Source of the DNA: Propionibacteriaceae bacterium | GTDB taxonomy: Bacteria > Actinomycetota > Actinomycetes > Propionibacteriales > Propionibacteriaceae | Length of the DNA: 58,799 nucleotides | NCBI GenBank assembly: GCA_031262485.1 | Contig: JAISHO010000040.1 | Span: forward strand, 1-58,799 | Direction: 5' to 3' | Part shown: one piece after another, positions 16,075 through 25,037 of the stretch | Numbering within the stretch: the first letter of the stretch is position 1 | Layout: every line of letters begins with the position of its first letter | Notes under the pieces: generated by a model | The model's database searches: none | What the model was told of the DNA's origin: nothing | What the model saw: only the letters and a program-made list of their open reading frames with translations | Position numbers and translations under genes: made by a program

Positions 16075-17274
16075 TCATCCGGCCCGGCTCACCTCGGCCA
16101 CCGCGGCGACGACGCGCCCGAGGTTGTCCGGGTTGAGCGCGGCGACGCAGAGCCGACCGGAGTCGAGCCCGTAGACGGCGTGGTCGGCGCGCAGCCGCCG
16201 CATCTGGTCGGCGCTGAGCCCAGAGTAGGAGAACATACCGGTTTGCTCAGTGACGAAGGCGGCGTCGATCCCCTCGTCCGCCAGGCCGTCCCGCAAGGCT
16301 GAACGCATCGTCCGAATCCGCTCGCGCATCCCGGCCACCTCGGCGTGCCATAGCCCCGTCAAGTCCTCGCTGCCGAGCACCGTCGAGACGAGACGGGCGC
16401 CATGGGTGGGCGGGTTGGAGATGAGGGTGCGCTGAACGACTTTGACCTGCGAGAGGACGGTGGCCGCCTCCTCGGGTGAGGCGCTGACGACATTGATGGC
16501 GCCGACCCGTTCGCCGTAGAGGGAGAAGGTCTTCGAGAACGAGGTCGCCACGAGACAGCTGAGGCCGGATTCGGCGAAGCGACGGACGACGGCGGCGTCC
16601 TCGTCGATCCCCGTGGCGAACCCCTGATAGGCCATATCGAGGAAGGGGACGAGGCCGCGTTCGGCGACGACCTCGAGGACACGTTCCCACGTCTCGGCGG
16701 AGAGGTCGTAGCCGGTCGGGTTGTGACAGCAGGCGTGGAGGACGACGATCGTCCCCGGATCGGCCGCAGCGAGGCCAGCCAGCATCGCCTCGACGTCGAC
16801 CCCGCGGCGGGCCGGGTCGTAATACGGGTAACGCCCCACCGCGAAGCCGGCCCGCGAGAAGAGGGCCTCGTGGTTCTCCCAGGAAGGGTCGGAGACGAGG
16901 ACCGTGGCCGACGGATCGACGAGGGCGAGCAGACCGGCCCCGAGGCGAAGCCCGCCGGTGCCGCCGAGGGATTGGACCGTCGTCACACGCCCTTCGGCCA
17001 CAGCCGGAGAATCGGCTCCGAAGACGAGCTTGGCGACGGCGGAGTCGTAGGCCGACAGACCGTCGATCGGCAGGTAGCCCCACGGCTTCGGGGATTGCTC
17101 CCCGATCGCCTCCGCCCGCTGGACACACTCGAGCAAGGGGATGGCGCCCGTCTCGTCGAGATAGACGCCGACGCCGAGATTGACCTTGCCGGGGCGGGAA
17201 TCCTGACGGAAAGCCTCGGTGATCCCGAGGACGGGGTCGCGGGGGGCGGCGGGCAGGTTCGTGAAGAGCGACAT
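16075..17274 (-). CDS. aspartate/aromatic aminotransferase (class I)
   Basis: 399 residues, PLP-dependent fold type I. The Schiff-base Lys is in SFSKTFSLYGERVGA; HACCHNPTGYD binds substrate and cofactor, and the C-terminal Arg lies in DSGRLCVAALN. NLGVGVYLDETGAIPLL at the N-terminus is typical of the Ia subgroup (E. coli AspC/TyrB type) rather than the shorter Ib enzymes. It interconverts aspartate or aromatic amino acids with their 2-oxo acids in the cytoplasm; which substrate is preferred cannot be read from the sequence. Confidence 0.92.
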   Translation of the reverse strand: MSLFTNLPAAPRDPVLGITEAFRQDSRPGKVNLGVGVYLDETGAIPLLECVQRAEAIGEQSPKPWGYLPIDGLSAYDSAVAKLVFGADSPAVAEGRVTTVQSLGGTGGLRLGAGLLALVDPSATVLVSDPSWENHEALFSRAGFAVGRYPYYDPARRGVDVEAMLAGLAAADPGTIVVLHACCHNPTGYDLSAETWERVLEVVAERGLVPFLDMAYQGFATGIDEDAAVVRRFAESGLSCLVATSFSKTFSLYGERVGAINVVSASPEEAATVLSQVKVVQRTLISNPPTHGARLVSTVLGSEDLTGLWHAEVAGMRERIRTMRSALRDGLADEGIDAAFVTEQTGMFSYSGLSADQMRRLRADHAVYGLDSGRLCVAALNPDNLGRVVAAVAEVSRAG

Positions 17275-17315
17275 GGGAAACCCCGATTCGGTCAGCGTGC
17301 GGCGATGAGGAGATT

Positions 17316-18002
17316 CTATGGCGTCCGGGATGACGCTGCGGTTTCAGCCCGCTCAGCCACCTGTCCGACACCCAAGGCGTGACGGGCGTTGGCCCAGGCC
17401 AGGTAGAGCACCGGGGCGAGGGCGAGACCGAGGGCATAAGCCGGGGCGGCGTGGAAGAAGGCGAGGAACATCCCGGCGGCCACGAGGGTGACGAGGGTCA
17501 GTGGGCTGCGGACGCAGCGCAGGAGGCCGGCTAACAGCGCGTCACGACGCCGGATCGCCGGATCGTCGACGAGGGCGACAAGGGCGGTCAGACCGGCCAG
17601 GATCGCCAGGGCGGCGAGCACGAGGAAGACCGGCATCGTGACCGCCCCGATCCGGGTGCCCGACAGCCCGATGAGATCGACGGTGACGATGAGGAGGACG
17701 GCCGCCACCGCCGCGCCGATCGGCAAGGAACGGGCCAGCGGGCGTCGCCACCCCCGGCCGAAGGCGCGCAGCACGGCCGCCGATCCGTCGTCGTTGAATT
17801 CCTTGAAGACGGTGAAGGCGCCGGTCGCGGCCGGGGCCGCCAGCGGGGAGAGCAGGCCGAGGAGAAGCCACGATTGCCGGATGTCAGTGAGCAGGAGCAG
17901 GCCGATGAGCGGCAGGCAGGCCGCCGTCACCAAGACGTTGACGCCGAGGATGACGTAAGCCAGCGTCGAAATCGTCAAAAATAACGAACCAAACTTCGTC
18001 AT
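17316..18002 (-). CDS. DUF624/YesL-family membrane protein
   Basis: 228 residues with five to six hydrophobic segments. Typical family features: an N-terminal TxxxxxxLxxxNVL helix, a second helix ending in a small-residue turn (APAATGAFTVFKEF), and two more helix pairs. YesL-type proteins are usually encoded with sugar ABC importers and glycosidase or lyase genes, exactly the context here; their biochemical function is unknown. It has a very strong AAAGGAGG ribosome site and lies 124 bases downstream of the permease genes, probably the last gene of the transporter operon. Confidence 0.82.
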   Translation of the reverse strand: MTKFGSLFLTISTLAYVILGVNVLVTAACLPLIGLLLLTDIRQSWLLLGLLSPLAAPAATGAFTVFKEFNDDGSAAVLRAFGRGWRRPLARSLPIGAAVAAVLLIVTVDLIGLSGTRIGAVTMPVFLVLAALAILAGLTALVALVDDPAIRRRDALLAGLLRCVRSPLTLVTLVAAGMFLAFFHAAPAYALGLALAPVLYLAWANARHALGVGQVAERAETAASSRTP

Positions 18003-18126
18003 CTCGTCCTCCTTTCTCGGCCTCCCCCGTCGCTCGGGCTCGTCGTCGCCTCGTCCTCCTTGGTCGGATCTCGCCTTGTCAGCCCCCGTCGCCGAATCCG
18101 TACGAGACCGGGACGAGGGCGTCTGG

Positions 18127-19113
18127 TCAGCCCTTGAGGCCCGTCGTCGCGATCCCCTCGACGAAATAGCGCTGGCCGAGCAGGAAGATGATGGCGATCG
18201 GCAAGACGGAGAGCACCGATCCCGTCATGACGAGGGCGTCGAGCGAAGAGCCTTGAGGATCGGCCTGGAATGTCTTCAAACCGAGCTGGATCGTGAAGAG
18301 GTTGCGCGGGCGCAGGTAGATGAGCGGGCCGAGGTAGTCGTTCCAGGTGTTGACGAAGGTGAGGAGGGCGAGCGAGGCGATGGCCGGCACCGACAATGGC
18401 AACATGATGCGCCAGTAGATGCCGTATTCGCTCAAGCCGTCGACCCGGGCCGATTCGGACAACTCCTCCGGCACCGTCTCGAAGAATTGCTTCATGAGGA
18501 AGACGCCGAAGGCGCCGAACGCCTGGAGGACGATCATGGCCCACAGCGTGTTGACGAGTCCGACCCGGCTCATGATGAGGAACTGGGGGATCATATAGGC
18601 CTGCCAGGGCACGGCGATCGTCGCGATGTAGCAAAGGAAGAGGACGTCGCGCCCGGGGAAACGAATGCGCGAGAAGCCGTAGGCGGCGAAGCTGCCGGTC
18701 AACACCTGGAGGCAGGTGACGACGACGGAGAGGATGAGGGTGTTCTTGAGCCAGGTCGCCATGTCGGCTTGGACCCAGATGTCGGCGTAGTTGTGCCACT
18801 GGAAGGCTTCGGGGATCCAGCGGACCGGCACCGAGAAGACGTCGAGATTGTTCTTCAGCGAACTGGAGACCATCCAGAAGAAGGGCACGAGCAAGAAGGC
18901 GGCCGCGACGATGAGGGCGGCGTAGAGGGCGACGCGCGCCGCGATGGCCGAGGGTTTGCGCGTCTTGCGGCGCGGTGTGATCTGGCTCACGTCGCGCAGT
19001 GGCGGTCCGGCGGCGGGGCGTGCGGCGGTCGGCGTCGCGGACGCCGGGGCGGTGGAGGGAGCGAGGTCCTGAGACGGCCCGGAGGCGGGCGTGGAAGAGC
19101 GCGGCGACGTCAT
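18127..19113 (-). CDS. carbohydrate ABC transporter permease (MalG/UgpE type)
   Basis: 328 residues. A Pro/Ala/Ser-rich cytoplasmic leader of about 55 residues is followed by six membrane helices. The EAA loop that docks on the ATPase reads ESARVDGLSEYGIYWRIMLP, and the C-terminus GIATTGLKG is typical for MalG-like permeases. Together with the preceding permease it forms the channel of a CUT1 sugar importer. Its start overlaps the upstream stop (ATGA at 19110-19113). No ATPase gene is present nearby, so a shared MsiK-like ATPase elsewhere is expected. Confidence 0.95.
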   Translation of the reverse strand: MTSPRSSTPASGPSQDLAPSTAPASATPTAARPAAGPPLRDVSQITPRRKTRKPSAIAARVALYAALIVAAAFLLVPFFWMVSSSLKNNLDVFSVPVRWIPEAFQWHNYADIWVQADMATWLKNTLILSVVVTCLQVLTGSFAAYGFSRIRFPGRDVLFLCYIATIAVPWQAYMIPQFLIMSRVGLVNTLWAMIVLQAFGAFGVFLMKQFFETVPEELSESARVDGLSEYGIYWRIMLPLSVPAIASLALLTFVNTWNDYLGPLIYLRPRNLFTIQLGLKTFQADPQGSSLDALVMTGSVLSVLPIAIIFLLGQRYFVEGIATTGLKG

Positions 19114-20027
19114 CGTTCATTCCTCCGATTGACAGCGAACTGGACCAGCGTGACGGCCAGACAGATGAAGAAGAGGACGACGGCGGCGGCCGACGAATAG
19201 CCGAACTTATTGTTCTCGATTCCCTGTTGGTAGATGTATTGGCTGATGACGAGGGTGGAGGTGCCGGGCCCGCCGTCGGTCATGACGAGGATGAGGTCGA
19301 AGACCTTGAAGGAGCCGATCGTCAGCATCACCATGATGAAGAAGGTGGTCGGCCTCAACCCGGGCCAGGTGATGTGCAAGAACTGCTTCCACTTGCCGGC
19401 CCCGTCGAGGGTGGCGGCCTCGTAGAGCTCGTGGGGGATGGTCTGCAGGCCGGCCAGGAAGAGCAGCATGTAATAGCCCATCTCGCGCCAGGTGCCGACG
19501 ATGATGACGGCCGGCATCGACCAGTCGGCGCTCGTCGTCCAACCCGGCGGGTTGTCCACTCCGAAGACGCCGAGGATCTGGTTGATCGGCCCGTAGTCGG
19601 GGCTGAAGAGGAGGTTCCACACGATCGCGATGGCGACGATCGAGGTGATGTAGGGGAAGAACGCGGCCGTCCGGAAGAAGGCGATGCCGCGCATCTTGCG
19701 GTTGAGGAGGACGGCCAGGGCGAGCGAGATGACGCCGGTCAGGAGGATGTGGGGGATGGCGTAATAAAACGTGTTGACGAGCGCTATGCGGAAGTTCCGG
19801 TTGCCGAAGAGGTCGGCGTAGTTCTCGAACCCGACCCACCCGGCGTTGCCGAAAGCGTTCCAGTCGGTGAAAGAGATATAGAACAGCGCGACGATCGGCA
19901 CCATCGTGATGAGCGCGAAGCCGATGAAGTTGGGGAGGATGAAACTCCAGCCCAGCAAGGTGTTACGGCGTCGCAGCGCGTTCTTGCGGCTTTTCGCCGT
20001 CGGGGTAGTCGCCGTCGTGGCGGACAT
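19110..20027 (-). CDS. carbohydrate ABC transporter permease (MalF/UgpA type)
   Basis: 305 residues with six predicted membrane helices and the EAA loop EAATLDGAGKWKQFLHITWPGL. It is the MalF-type partner of the following permease, with translational coupling through an ATGA overlap. CAGGAGG provides the ribosome site. It follows the binding-protein gene, separated by a strong hairpin (20062-20100). Confidence 0.95.
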   Translation of the reverse strand: MSATTATTPTAKSRKNALRRRNTLLGWSFILPNFIGFALITMVPIVALFYISFTDWNAFGNAGWVGFENYADLFGNRNFRIALVNTFYYAIPHILLTGVISLALAVLLNRKMRGIAFFRTAAFFPYITSIVAIAIVWNLLFSPDYGPINQILGVFGVDNPPGWTTSADWSMPAVIIVGTWREMGYYMLLFLAGLQTIPHELYEAATLDGAGKWKQFLHITWPGLRPTTFFIMVMLTIGSFKVFDLILVMTDGGPGTSTLVISQYIYQQGIENNKFGYSSAAAVVLFFICLAVTLVQFAVNRRNER

Positions 20028-20061
20028 CAGTGCCTCCTGGGATCGATCGTGCGAGGCCGGC

Positions 20062-20100
20062 CTCTCCGGGGGCGAGACGTGAGGTCGCGCCCCCGGAGAG
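20062..20100 (-). terminator. intercistronic hairpin after binding-protein gene
   Basis: CTCTCCGGGGGCG (20062-20074) pairs perfectly with CGCCCCCGGAGAG (20088-20100). It lies between the binding-protein and permease genes. Such hairpins stabilise or partly end the upstream message and raise binding-protein output relative to the permeases (general knowledge; untested here). Confidence 0.65.
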
Positions 20101-20141
20101 GGTCGGCGGTCAGAGGAATCGGGAATCGAATCCGGTGAGGG

Positions 20142-21461
20142 TCACCAGTTCTCGTTGAGGACGTCTTCGCCCGCCAAGGCGAGGGCTTCGTCGACGCCGG
20201 AGGACTCGGACATGATCGAGGTGTGGGCGATGCCGAGGACGGACTGGACTTCCATGATCGTCTCGCCGACCGGGTTCTCCGGGCGGGTCTCGCGGGTGCC
20301 GACGGCGAACTTGGTGAGATCGTCGGTCGGCATGCCGTCCTGGGCGAAGTAGGCGTCGGAGACGCTGTCGGAGAACGACGAGGGCATGATGCCGATCTCG
20401 ACGAGCGAGGTGGCGGCTTTCTCACTGGCGATGTAGGCGAGGAAGTCCTGCGCGGCCTCCAGCTTGGCATCGTCGATCTTGGCGTAGATCGCCATACCGG
20501 TCGGGTCGCCGAAGGTGATGGGCTTCTCCAGCGTGGTGCCGTCGACCTGCGGGGCCGGGGCGATGCCCCAGGTGAAGGAGTCGGCGTCGCCGCTGGCCTG
20601 CTGCGAGAGGAGCGTGGCGGCGTACCACGAGCCCATGAGCATCATGGCGGCGGATTGCTTGCCGAATTGCGCCTGGTAGGTCAGCTTGTTCGTCGTGACG
20701 TTGCCGTAGGACTCCTGGGCGCCGGCCTGCTGGAGGGTGATGTTGTAGTCGTAGAAGGGCTTCATGTAGCCGTAGTCGCCGGCGAAGATGTCGGCGTCGG
20801 CTTGGGCGTTGGCGAAACCTTGGACGGTCGATTGCCACGAGTGCAGGTAGGCGCCCTTGGCCGTCGAACCGGCGGCGGCCAGATTCGTCGTCAACTGCTG
20901 GGCGATGCCGGTGTACTCATCCCAGGTCCACGCCTTGGTGGGAGCCTCCACCCCGGCCTGATCGAAGAGATCCTTGTTATAGAAGAGGAACCAGGAGTCT
21001 TGACGGTAGGGCACCGCGTAGTTGACGCCGTCGACCTCGTAGGAGCCCGCGCCGGAGACGTCGCTGGACAACCCCGAGACGATGTCGGAGACGTCGTACA
21101 GCTGGCCGCCCTCAGCCCACTGGTAGGTGAACTTCGCCTGCTTGATCGTGATGATGTCGGGGGCCTGACCGGACGTCATGTCGGTCAGCATGAGGTTCTC
21201 GTACTCGTTAGGGTCGTATTCCTTGATTTCTATCGTTACACCCGGGTTCTCGCTCTCGAACCCGTCGACCAAGGTTTGAAACTCTGGTGTCGTCGCGAGC
21301 GACCAACCGGACATCGTGAGCGTCACGTCGCCGCTGCCGGCGTCGCTCGACGTCGTGGCGTCGTCACCGCCGGTGGTGTCGGCGTCTGTCGTGCCACCAC
21401 AAGCCGTCAAACCGAGAGCCAGTGCGGCCGCCACGGGGACGGCCCAATAATTCCGTTTCAC
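20142..21461 (-). CDS. sugar ABC transporter substrate-binding lipoprotein
   Basis: 439 residues. A lipoprotein signal peptide (basic KRNYW, hydrophobic core, lipobox LTAC, then an Asp/Thr/Ser/Gly-rich tether) leads into a family 1 solute-binding domain (DIITIKQAKF, LYDVSDI, PYRQDSWFLFYNKDLFD, MMLMGSWYA). It captures an oligosaccharide outside the membrane and delivers it to the two permeases. Start GTG 21461 has GGAG six bases upstream; a TTG four codons earlier is less supported. Divergent heparinase-like gene suggests an anionic or acidic-sugar oligosaccharide substrate (inference). Confidence 0.94.
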   Translation of the reverse strand: MKRNYWAVPVAAALALGLTACGGTTDADTTGGDDATTSSDAGSGDVTLTMSGWSLATTPEFQTLVDGFESENPGVTIEIKEYDPNEYENLMLTDMTSGQAPDIITIKQAKFTYQWAEGGQLYDVSDIVSGLSSDVSGAGSYEVDGVNYAVPYRQDSWFLFYNKDLFDQAGVEAPTKAWTWDEYTGIAQQLTTNLAAAGSTAKGAYLHSWQSTVQGFANAQADADIFAGDYGYMKPFYDYNITLQQAGAQESYGNVTTNKLTYQAQFGKQSAAMMLMGSWYAATLLSQQASGDADSFTWGIAPAPQVDGTTLEKPITFGDPTGMAIYAKIDDAKLEAAQDFLAYIASEKAATSLVEIGIMPSSFSDSVSDAYFAQDGMPTDDLTKFAVGTRETRPENPVGETIMEVQSVLGIAHTSIMSESSGVDEALALAGEDVLNENW

Positions 21462-21796
21462 TGTGAACTCCAAATCTCCATTGATGAAGCGGGAAGACGA
21501 GGGCGGCTACGCCATCGCCAGCACGAGCGACGCCTCCAGTTCCTCCACGGTGTTCGCAGCTGGCCGGCCCCCTCGCGCAGCGTCACTCTACCCCGTCAGC
21601 TGTCAGGAGGATGCGAAAACCTCGAAAAAATTTAGGAAGAGGCGCCGTTCCGTGCGGCCGCTGAACAAAAATATTGCCGCTTACAATGGCGGATAGCAGG
21701 TAGCTCCTCCCACGGAATAGACTTCCCCCAGAGACGAGAAGGCCCGACGCGTTCGGCCGGCTCCAACGGATTCAAGCACCGAAAGAAGGGTGGAGA
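21462..21796. other. divergent promoter region of transporter and heparinase-like genes
   Basis: This 335-base gap separates two genes transcribed away from each other. An AT-rich core (21615-21690) contains AAAAAATTTAGG and AAAATATTG, with TACAAT at 21681-21686 as a possible plus-strand -10. No clear LacI- or GntR-type palindrome was found, and no regulator gene lies nearby. Confidence 0.4.
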
Positions 21797-23845
21797 ATGA
21801 CGGTTCAGTCACAGTCCACGCTCGAGGCCGCGTATGGCGGTCCATCTTCCCCGTTCACCCTCGCCTGGGCCGAAGCGCCCGGCCCGCTCGGGCGGATCAT
21901 CGCCGATCGCGGCATCAATCTGGCCGAGGCGATCCATGATCCCTCGACCGGCTGGCCCGCCCCTCCCCTGGCCCGTGATCGCGCCCGGTGGGACGGCTTC
22001 GACCGTCCGGCCCGCGATTCCATCCTCGACGACGCCGATCGGCTCCTGGCCACTCCTTGGCCGCACCCTTCTCTCTCTGACTTCGCCCGTTATTGGCGCG
22101 ACGGCAACCGCACCGCTTATGAATCGGTCTGTTCCGATCTGCGCGCCCGCACCGCCACCTTCGCCTTGGCCGCCGCGTGGACGCTCGACGAGCGCTTCAT
22201 CGACGCCGTCGGCGACGGCGTCGCCCATCTCTGCGAGATGACGACGTGGTGTTGGGCCGCCCACGAGGGCTTCGCCAGCGAACGCGGCGAGGTCGTGGCC
22301 GATCCGGCCCACCCTTATATCGATCTCGGAGCCGGCGAAGTCGTCGCCGAGCTGGCCTGGATCGACTTCATCCTCGGCGAGGAGTTGGACGGGCGCCTGC
22401 CCGGGCTGCGCACCCGCATCCGTCATGAGGCGGTCACGCGGATCTTCACGCCCTTCATGGACAGCGACGAGTGGCATTGGATGACGGACGTCCACAACTG
22501 GAATCCGTGGATCTGCTCGAACATCCTCACCGCCGCCCTCCTCCTGCTCGACGATCCGGACGAGCGCGCGCTCGTCGTCGAACGGATCGTCGCCGTGCTC
22601 GACCGCTTCCTCGACGCCCTGCCCTCCGACGGCGGGATCGACGAGGGGTATCACTATTGGTGGGAGGGGGTGGCCCGGGCGCTCGAAGCTCTCGAGTTGC
22701 TCGACTCCGCCAGTTCCGGCGCCCTCGATCTGACCTCCTACCCCCCGCTCGTCGAAGCGATCCGCTTCCCGTGGCGGATGGCGCTCAGCCACGATTGGAC
22801 GGTCAACGTGGCCGACGGCCCGGCCCGGATCGATCCGGACGACCCGTTCCACCTCCTCCATCGCTGGGGGACGCGGATCGGCGACGACGACGTCACGATC
22901 TTCGCCGCCTCCTACCGCGATCCCGATCGCCCCTCCGTCTCCGTGACGACACAGAGCCTCGGGCGGGTGTTGGCCGGCTTGGCCGACCGGGCCTGGGATT
23001 CGACCCGTCCCGACGCCGTGGTGCGCCGCGAATCGGTGTGGCTGCCCGACACCGAGGTCGCCGTGCTGCGGCCTGGGGGCGAAGAGGGCTTGGCGTTGGC
23101 CATCAAGGGTGGAAACAACGACGAGAGCCACAACCACAACGACATCGGAAGTTTCATCCTCGCCTGCGACGGCGTGCCTTACATCATCGACATCGGCAAG
23201 ACGACGTACACGGCCGAGACCTTTGGCCCGCACCGCTACGACATCTGGGCCATGCAGTCGAGTTGGCACAACGTGCCGGAGCCGCACGGGATCCCGCAGC
23301 GGGCCGGGGCCGAGTTCAAAGCTTCGGAGATGATCGTCACCCAGCTCAAGGACGGCACGGAGGCGGTCGACCTCGGGCTCGACCAGGCTTATGAGGTGAC
23401 CGGCCTCAAGCGCTGGATCCGTTCCGCCGCTGTCTCAGCCGCAGCCGATCAGATCGACATCCAGGAGTTCGCCTCGGTCACCGCCGAGCATGGCGTCCAA
23501 CATCGCCGCGACAAGACCCCCCTCATGACCTGCCACTACATTTTGGCCGGCGATGTGCGCGAGGAGTCCGGTTCGGTCGTCATCAGCGGGCCAGTCAGCG
23601 GCGGGCGCGCCGTGCGGTTGTCGTGGGACGCCGCGACCGTCTCGGCCCGGCTCGAGCATGAGCGGATCGACGATCCCGAGGTCAGCGCCGTGTGGGGGTC
23701 GACGGTGACACGTCTGACGCTGCGCAACACGGCCCACGCCTTCGCCAAACTCGACCGCCTCGAGGTGCACGCCACCATCGAGGGGACGGAGCCAGCGACC
23801 ACACGGTCGCGCTCGAACGAGGATCTGACCTCGATCGGCGACTGA
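21797..23845 (+). CDS. heparinase II/III-like polysaccharide lyase-type protein
   Basis: 682 residues. An alpha-helical N-terminal half (about 1-380, Trp-rich: MTDVHNWNPWICSN, GGIDEGYHYWWEG) leads into a heparinase II/III-like beta domain. The hallmark is around residue 440: GGNNDESHNHNDIGSF, followed by IIDIGKTTYTAETFGP and MQSSWHNVP. Family members cleave uronic-acid-containing polysaccharides or oligosaccharides by beta-elimination. There is no signal peptide, so it should act in the cytoplasm on imported oligosaccharides, consistent with the divergent ABC importer. The exact substrate is unknown. Confidence 0.85.
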   Translation: MTVQSQSTLEAAYGGPSSPFTLAWAEAPGPLGRIIADRGINLAEAIHDPSTGWPAPPLARDRARWDGFDRPARDSILDDADRLLATPWPHPSLSDFARYWRDGNRTAYESVCSDLRARTATFALAAAWTLDERFIDAVGDGVAHLCEMTTWCWAAHEGFASERGEVVADPAHPYIDLGAGEVVAELAWIDFILGEELDGRLPGLRTRIRHEAVTRIFTPFMDSDEWHWMTDVHNWNPWICSNILTAALLLLDDPDERALVVERIVAVLDRFLDALPSDGGIDEGYHYWWEGVARALEALELLDSASSGALDLTSYPPLVEAIRFPWRMALSHDWTVNVADGPARIDPDDPFHLLHRWGTRIGDDDVTIFAASYRDPDRPSVSVTTQSLGRVLAGLADRAWDSTRPDAVVRRESVWLPDTEVAVLRPGGEEGLALAIKGGNNDESHNHNDIGSFILACDGVPYIIDIGKTTYTAETFGPHRYDIWAMQSSWHNVPEPHGIPQRAGAEFKASEMIVTQLKDGTEAVDLGLDQAYEVTGLKRWIRSAAVSAAADQIDIQEFASVTAEHGVQHRRDKTPLMTCHYILAGDVREESGSVVISGPVSGGRAVRLSWDAATVSARLEHERIDDPEVSAVWGSTVTRLTLRNTAHAFAKLDRLEVHATIEGTEPATTRSRSNEDLTSIGD

Positions 23846-23954
23846 GCCACCGCTCAGCACGGCTTTCGAGTCCGGCGACGCGCTGCGGCCCGAGGCGACA
23901 CTGAGCCTTCATGCTCGGCGTCGGCTGGACGTCAGTCAGGACGAGAGACCACGA

Positions 23955-23996
23955 GACGGCCCCGGTGGGCGGAGAGATCCACCCACCGGGGCCGTC
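23955..23996. terminator. 15-bp hairpin terminator
   Basis: A perfect 15-bp stem (23955-23969 with 23982-23996) and 12-base loop lie 110 bases past the heparinase-like gene, between convergent genes. Confidence 0.75.
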
Positions 23997-24052
23997 CGAC
24001 GTCTTGGGGCGCCCGCCTCTCGGTGTGAAGTCTCGGTTGGATCCGGACATGA

Positions 24053-24094
24053 CACGGCCCTCGCGTGATCCCGGGGCGTCGCGCGAGGGCCGTG
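24053..24094. terminator. 13-bp hairpin terminator
   Basis: CACGGCCCTCGCG (24053-24065) pairs perfectly with CGCGAGGGCCGTG (24082-24094), 45 bases past the stop of the minus-strand Cys-rich protein gene. With the hairpin at 23955 it insulates the convergent units. Confidence 0.75.
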
Positions 24095-24139
24095 GTGTGT
24101 CAGGGTGTCATCGGGTCAGGCGATCCGAGCCCCGAGAGT

Positions 24140-24574
24140 TCAGTTGCCGTAGCTCCACAAGAGGTTGCCGATGGGGCTCGCGCTCGTGCTGGCACTGCTG
24201 TAAGGCTGAGCCGGAGTCGGAACGTTGGAATCGTCGCCGTTGCCGCCATCATCGACAGTGCCGCAATCGCAGCAGCAATCCCACGTGTGGCCACAGTCAT
24301 AGGACCAGCTCGGGGTGAAGGCGTGATCGCAGTCGTACGACCAGCTCGGGGTGAAGCCCCAACCGTGGTAGCAATCGACGTCGACGCTCGGCGTGAAGGT
24401 GGACGGATGGTACGACCAGCTTGGGGTGAAGCTGTGGCCGTGCCAGGACCAGCTGGGCGAAGAGGAATAACCCCAGCAGTCAGCGGCCGCGGCTGCGGGA
24501 GCCGCGGCGAAAGCACTCCCAGCGGCGAGGCCAAGGGCGGCCAAGCCGGAGAGTATACGGGCAGGTAATCTCAT
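24140..24574 (-). CDS. secreted Trp/Cys-rich repeat protein, C-terminal motif family
   Basis: 144 residues, no family recognised. A signal peptide (1-31, Ala-rich) is followed by repeats built on FTPSWSYxC: SPSWSW at 39-44, FTPSWSY at 49-55, FTPSVDVDC at 60-68, FTPSWSYDC at 74-82 and again at 86-94 with exact 12-residue spacing. A dense Cys cluster follows (DCCCDC at 99-104), then an Asp/Gly linker and a C-terminus QPYSSASTSASPIGNLLW that aligns with the C-terminus of the neighbouring secreted gene. Mature Cys: 33, 68, 82, 94, 100, 101, 102, 104. GAGGAG lies six bases before the ATG and a good promoter further up. The cell-surface role is inferred from the signal peptide only. Confidence 0.8.
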   Translation of the reverse strand: MRLPARILSGLAALGLAAGSAFAAAPAAAAADCWGYSSSPSWSWHGHSFTPSWSYHPSTFTPSVDVDCYHGWGFTPSWSYDCDHAFTPSWSYDCGHTWDCCCDCGTVDDGGNGDDSNVPTPAQPYSSASTSASPIGNLLWSYGN

Positions 24575-24750
24575 TGATGCTCCTCGAGGGGACTCACACA
24601 CCCTGAGCCCTTCGCCGCCCGACGACCCCCATGTATCGCTCCACCGGCAGCCCCTCCGCCGGCGAGGCGGTCTATGGTCATCGACGAGCTCGTGAGAGCC
24701 GGATGATCCAAATGATCGGCCTGAAGGTGGCGTCCCCCAGGTCAATTCGG

Positions 24751-24780
24751 AGCCTAGCGACTCGCAGTCAAACACGTCAA
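24751..24780 (-). promoter_or_regulatory. promoter of the Trp/Cys-rich repeat-protein gene
   Basis: On minus: TTGACG (24780-24775), an 18-base spacer, and TAGGCT (24756-24751). It is the best -35/-10 pair in the upstream region and lies about 180 bases before the ATG, implying a long leader. Confidence 0.5.
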
Positions 24781-24883
24781 CGACACGACGAGAGCATATC
24801 TCTTGTGTTTTCTCGTCGTGTGTCGCCTCGCCGGTCGTTCGTCCGTCATCGTCCCCACATCGGAAGACCGGACGGACAAGACG

Positions 24884-24919
24884 AGGGCGGTCCCTCGCGT
24901 CACCGCTGAGAACCGCCCT
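24884..24919 (-). terminator. hairpin downstream of the second repeat-protein gene
   Basis: AGGGCGGT (24884-24891) pairs with ACCGCCCT (24912-24919), 119 bases past the stop codon. The 8-bp stem with long loop is moderately convincing. Confidence 0.4.
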
Positions 24920-25037
24920 AGCCGAATCATTCTTTTGTGAGCATACGATTATAAGATTCGTTTGTTCAATTCTGTTGTCGGATGCTGTTGTTCGTTCGCT
25001 TGGGACGGCGGCGCGGCCGTCAGTTCGCGAGAGTCGC

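Larger units (their letters stand above)
24575..25037. other. intergenic region between the two repeat-protein genes
   Basis: 463 bases without a supported gene. It contains the promoter at 24751-24780 for the downstream repeat-protein gene, the hairpin at 24884-24919 downstream of the upstream one, and an AT-rich patch at 24925-24985. Confidence 0.5.

Noticed and set aside
20142-21473. TTG 21473 start for the substrate-binding protein
   Set aside because: It lies inside the ribosome-site region; GTG 21461 has GGAG at the right distance and gives a normal lipoprotein signal.
24304-24430. Possible CRISPR from the regular repeats
   Set aside because: The repeats are in-frame protein repeats with variable intervals (36 and 75 bases) and no unique spacers of constant length; no cas genes.
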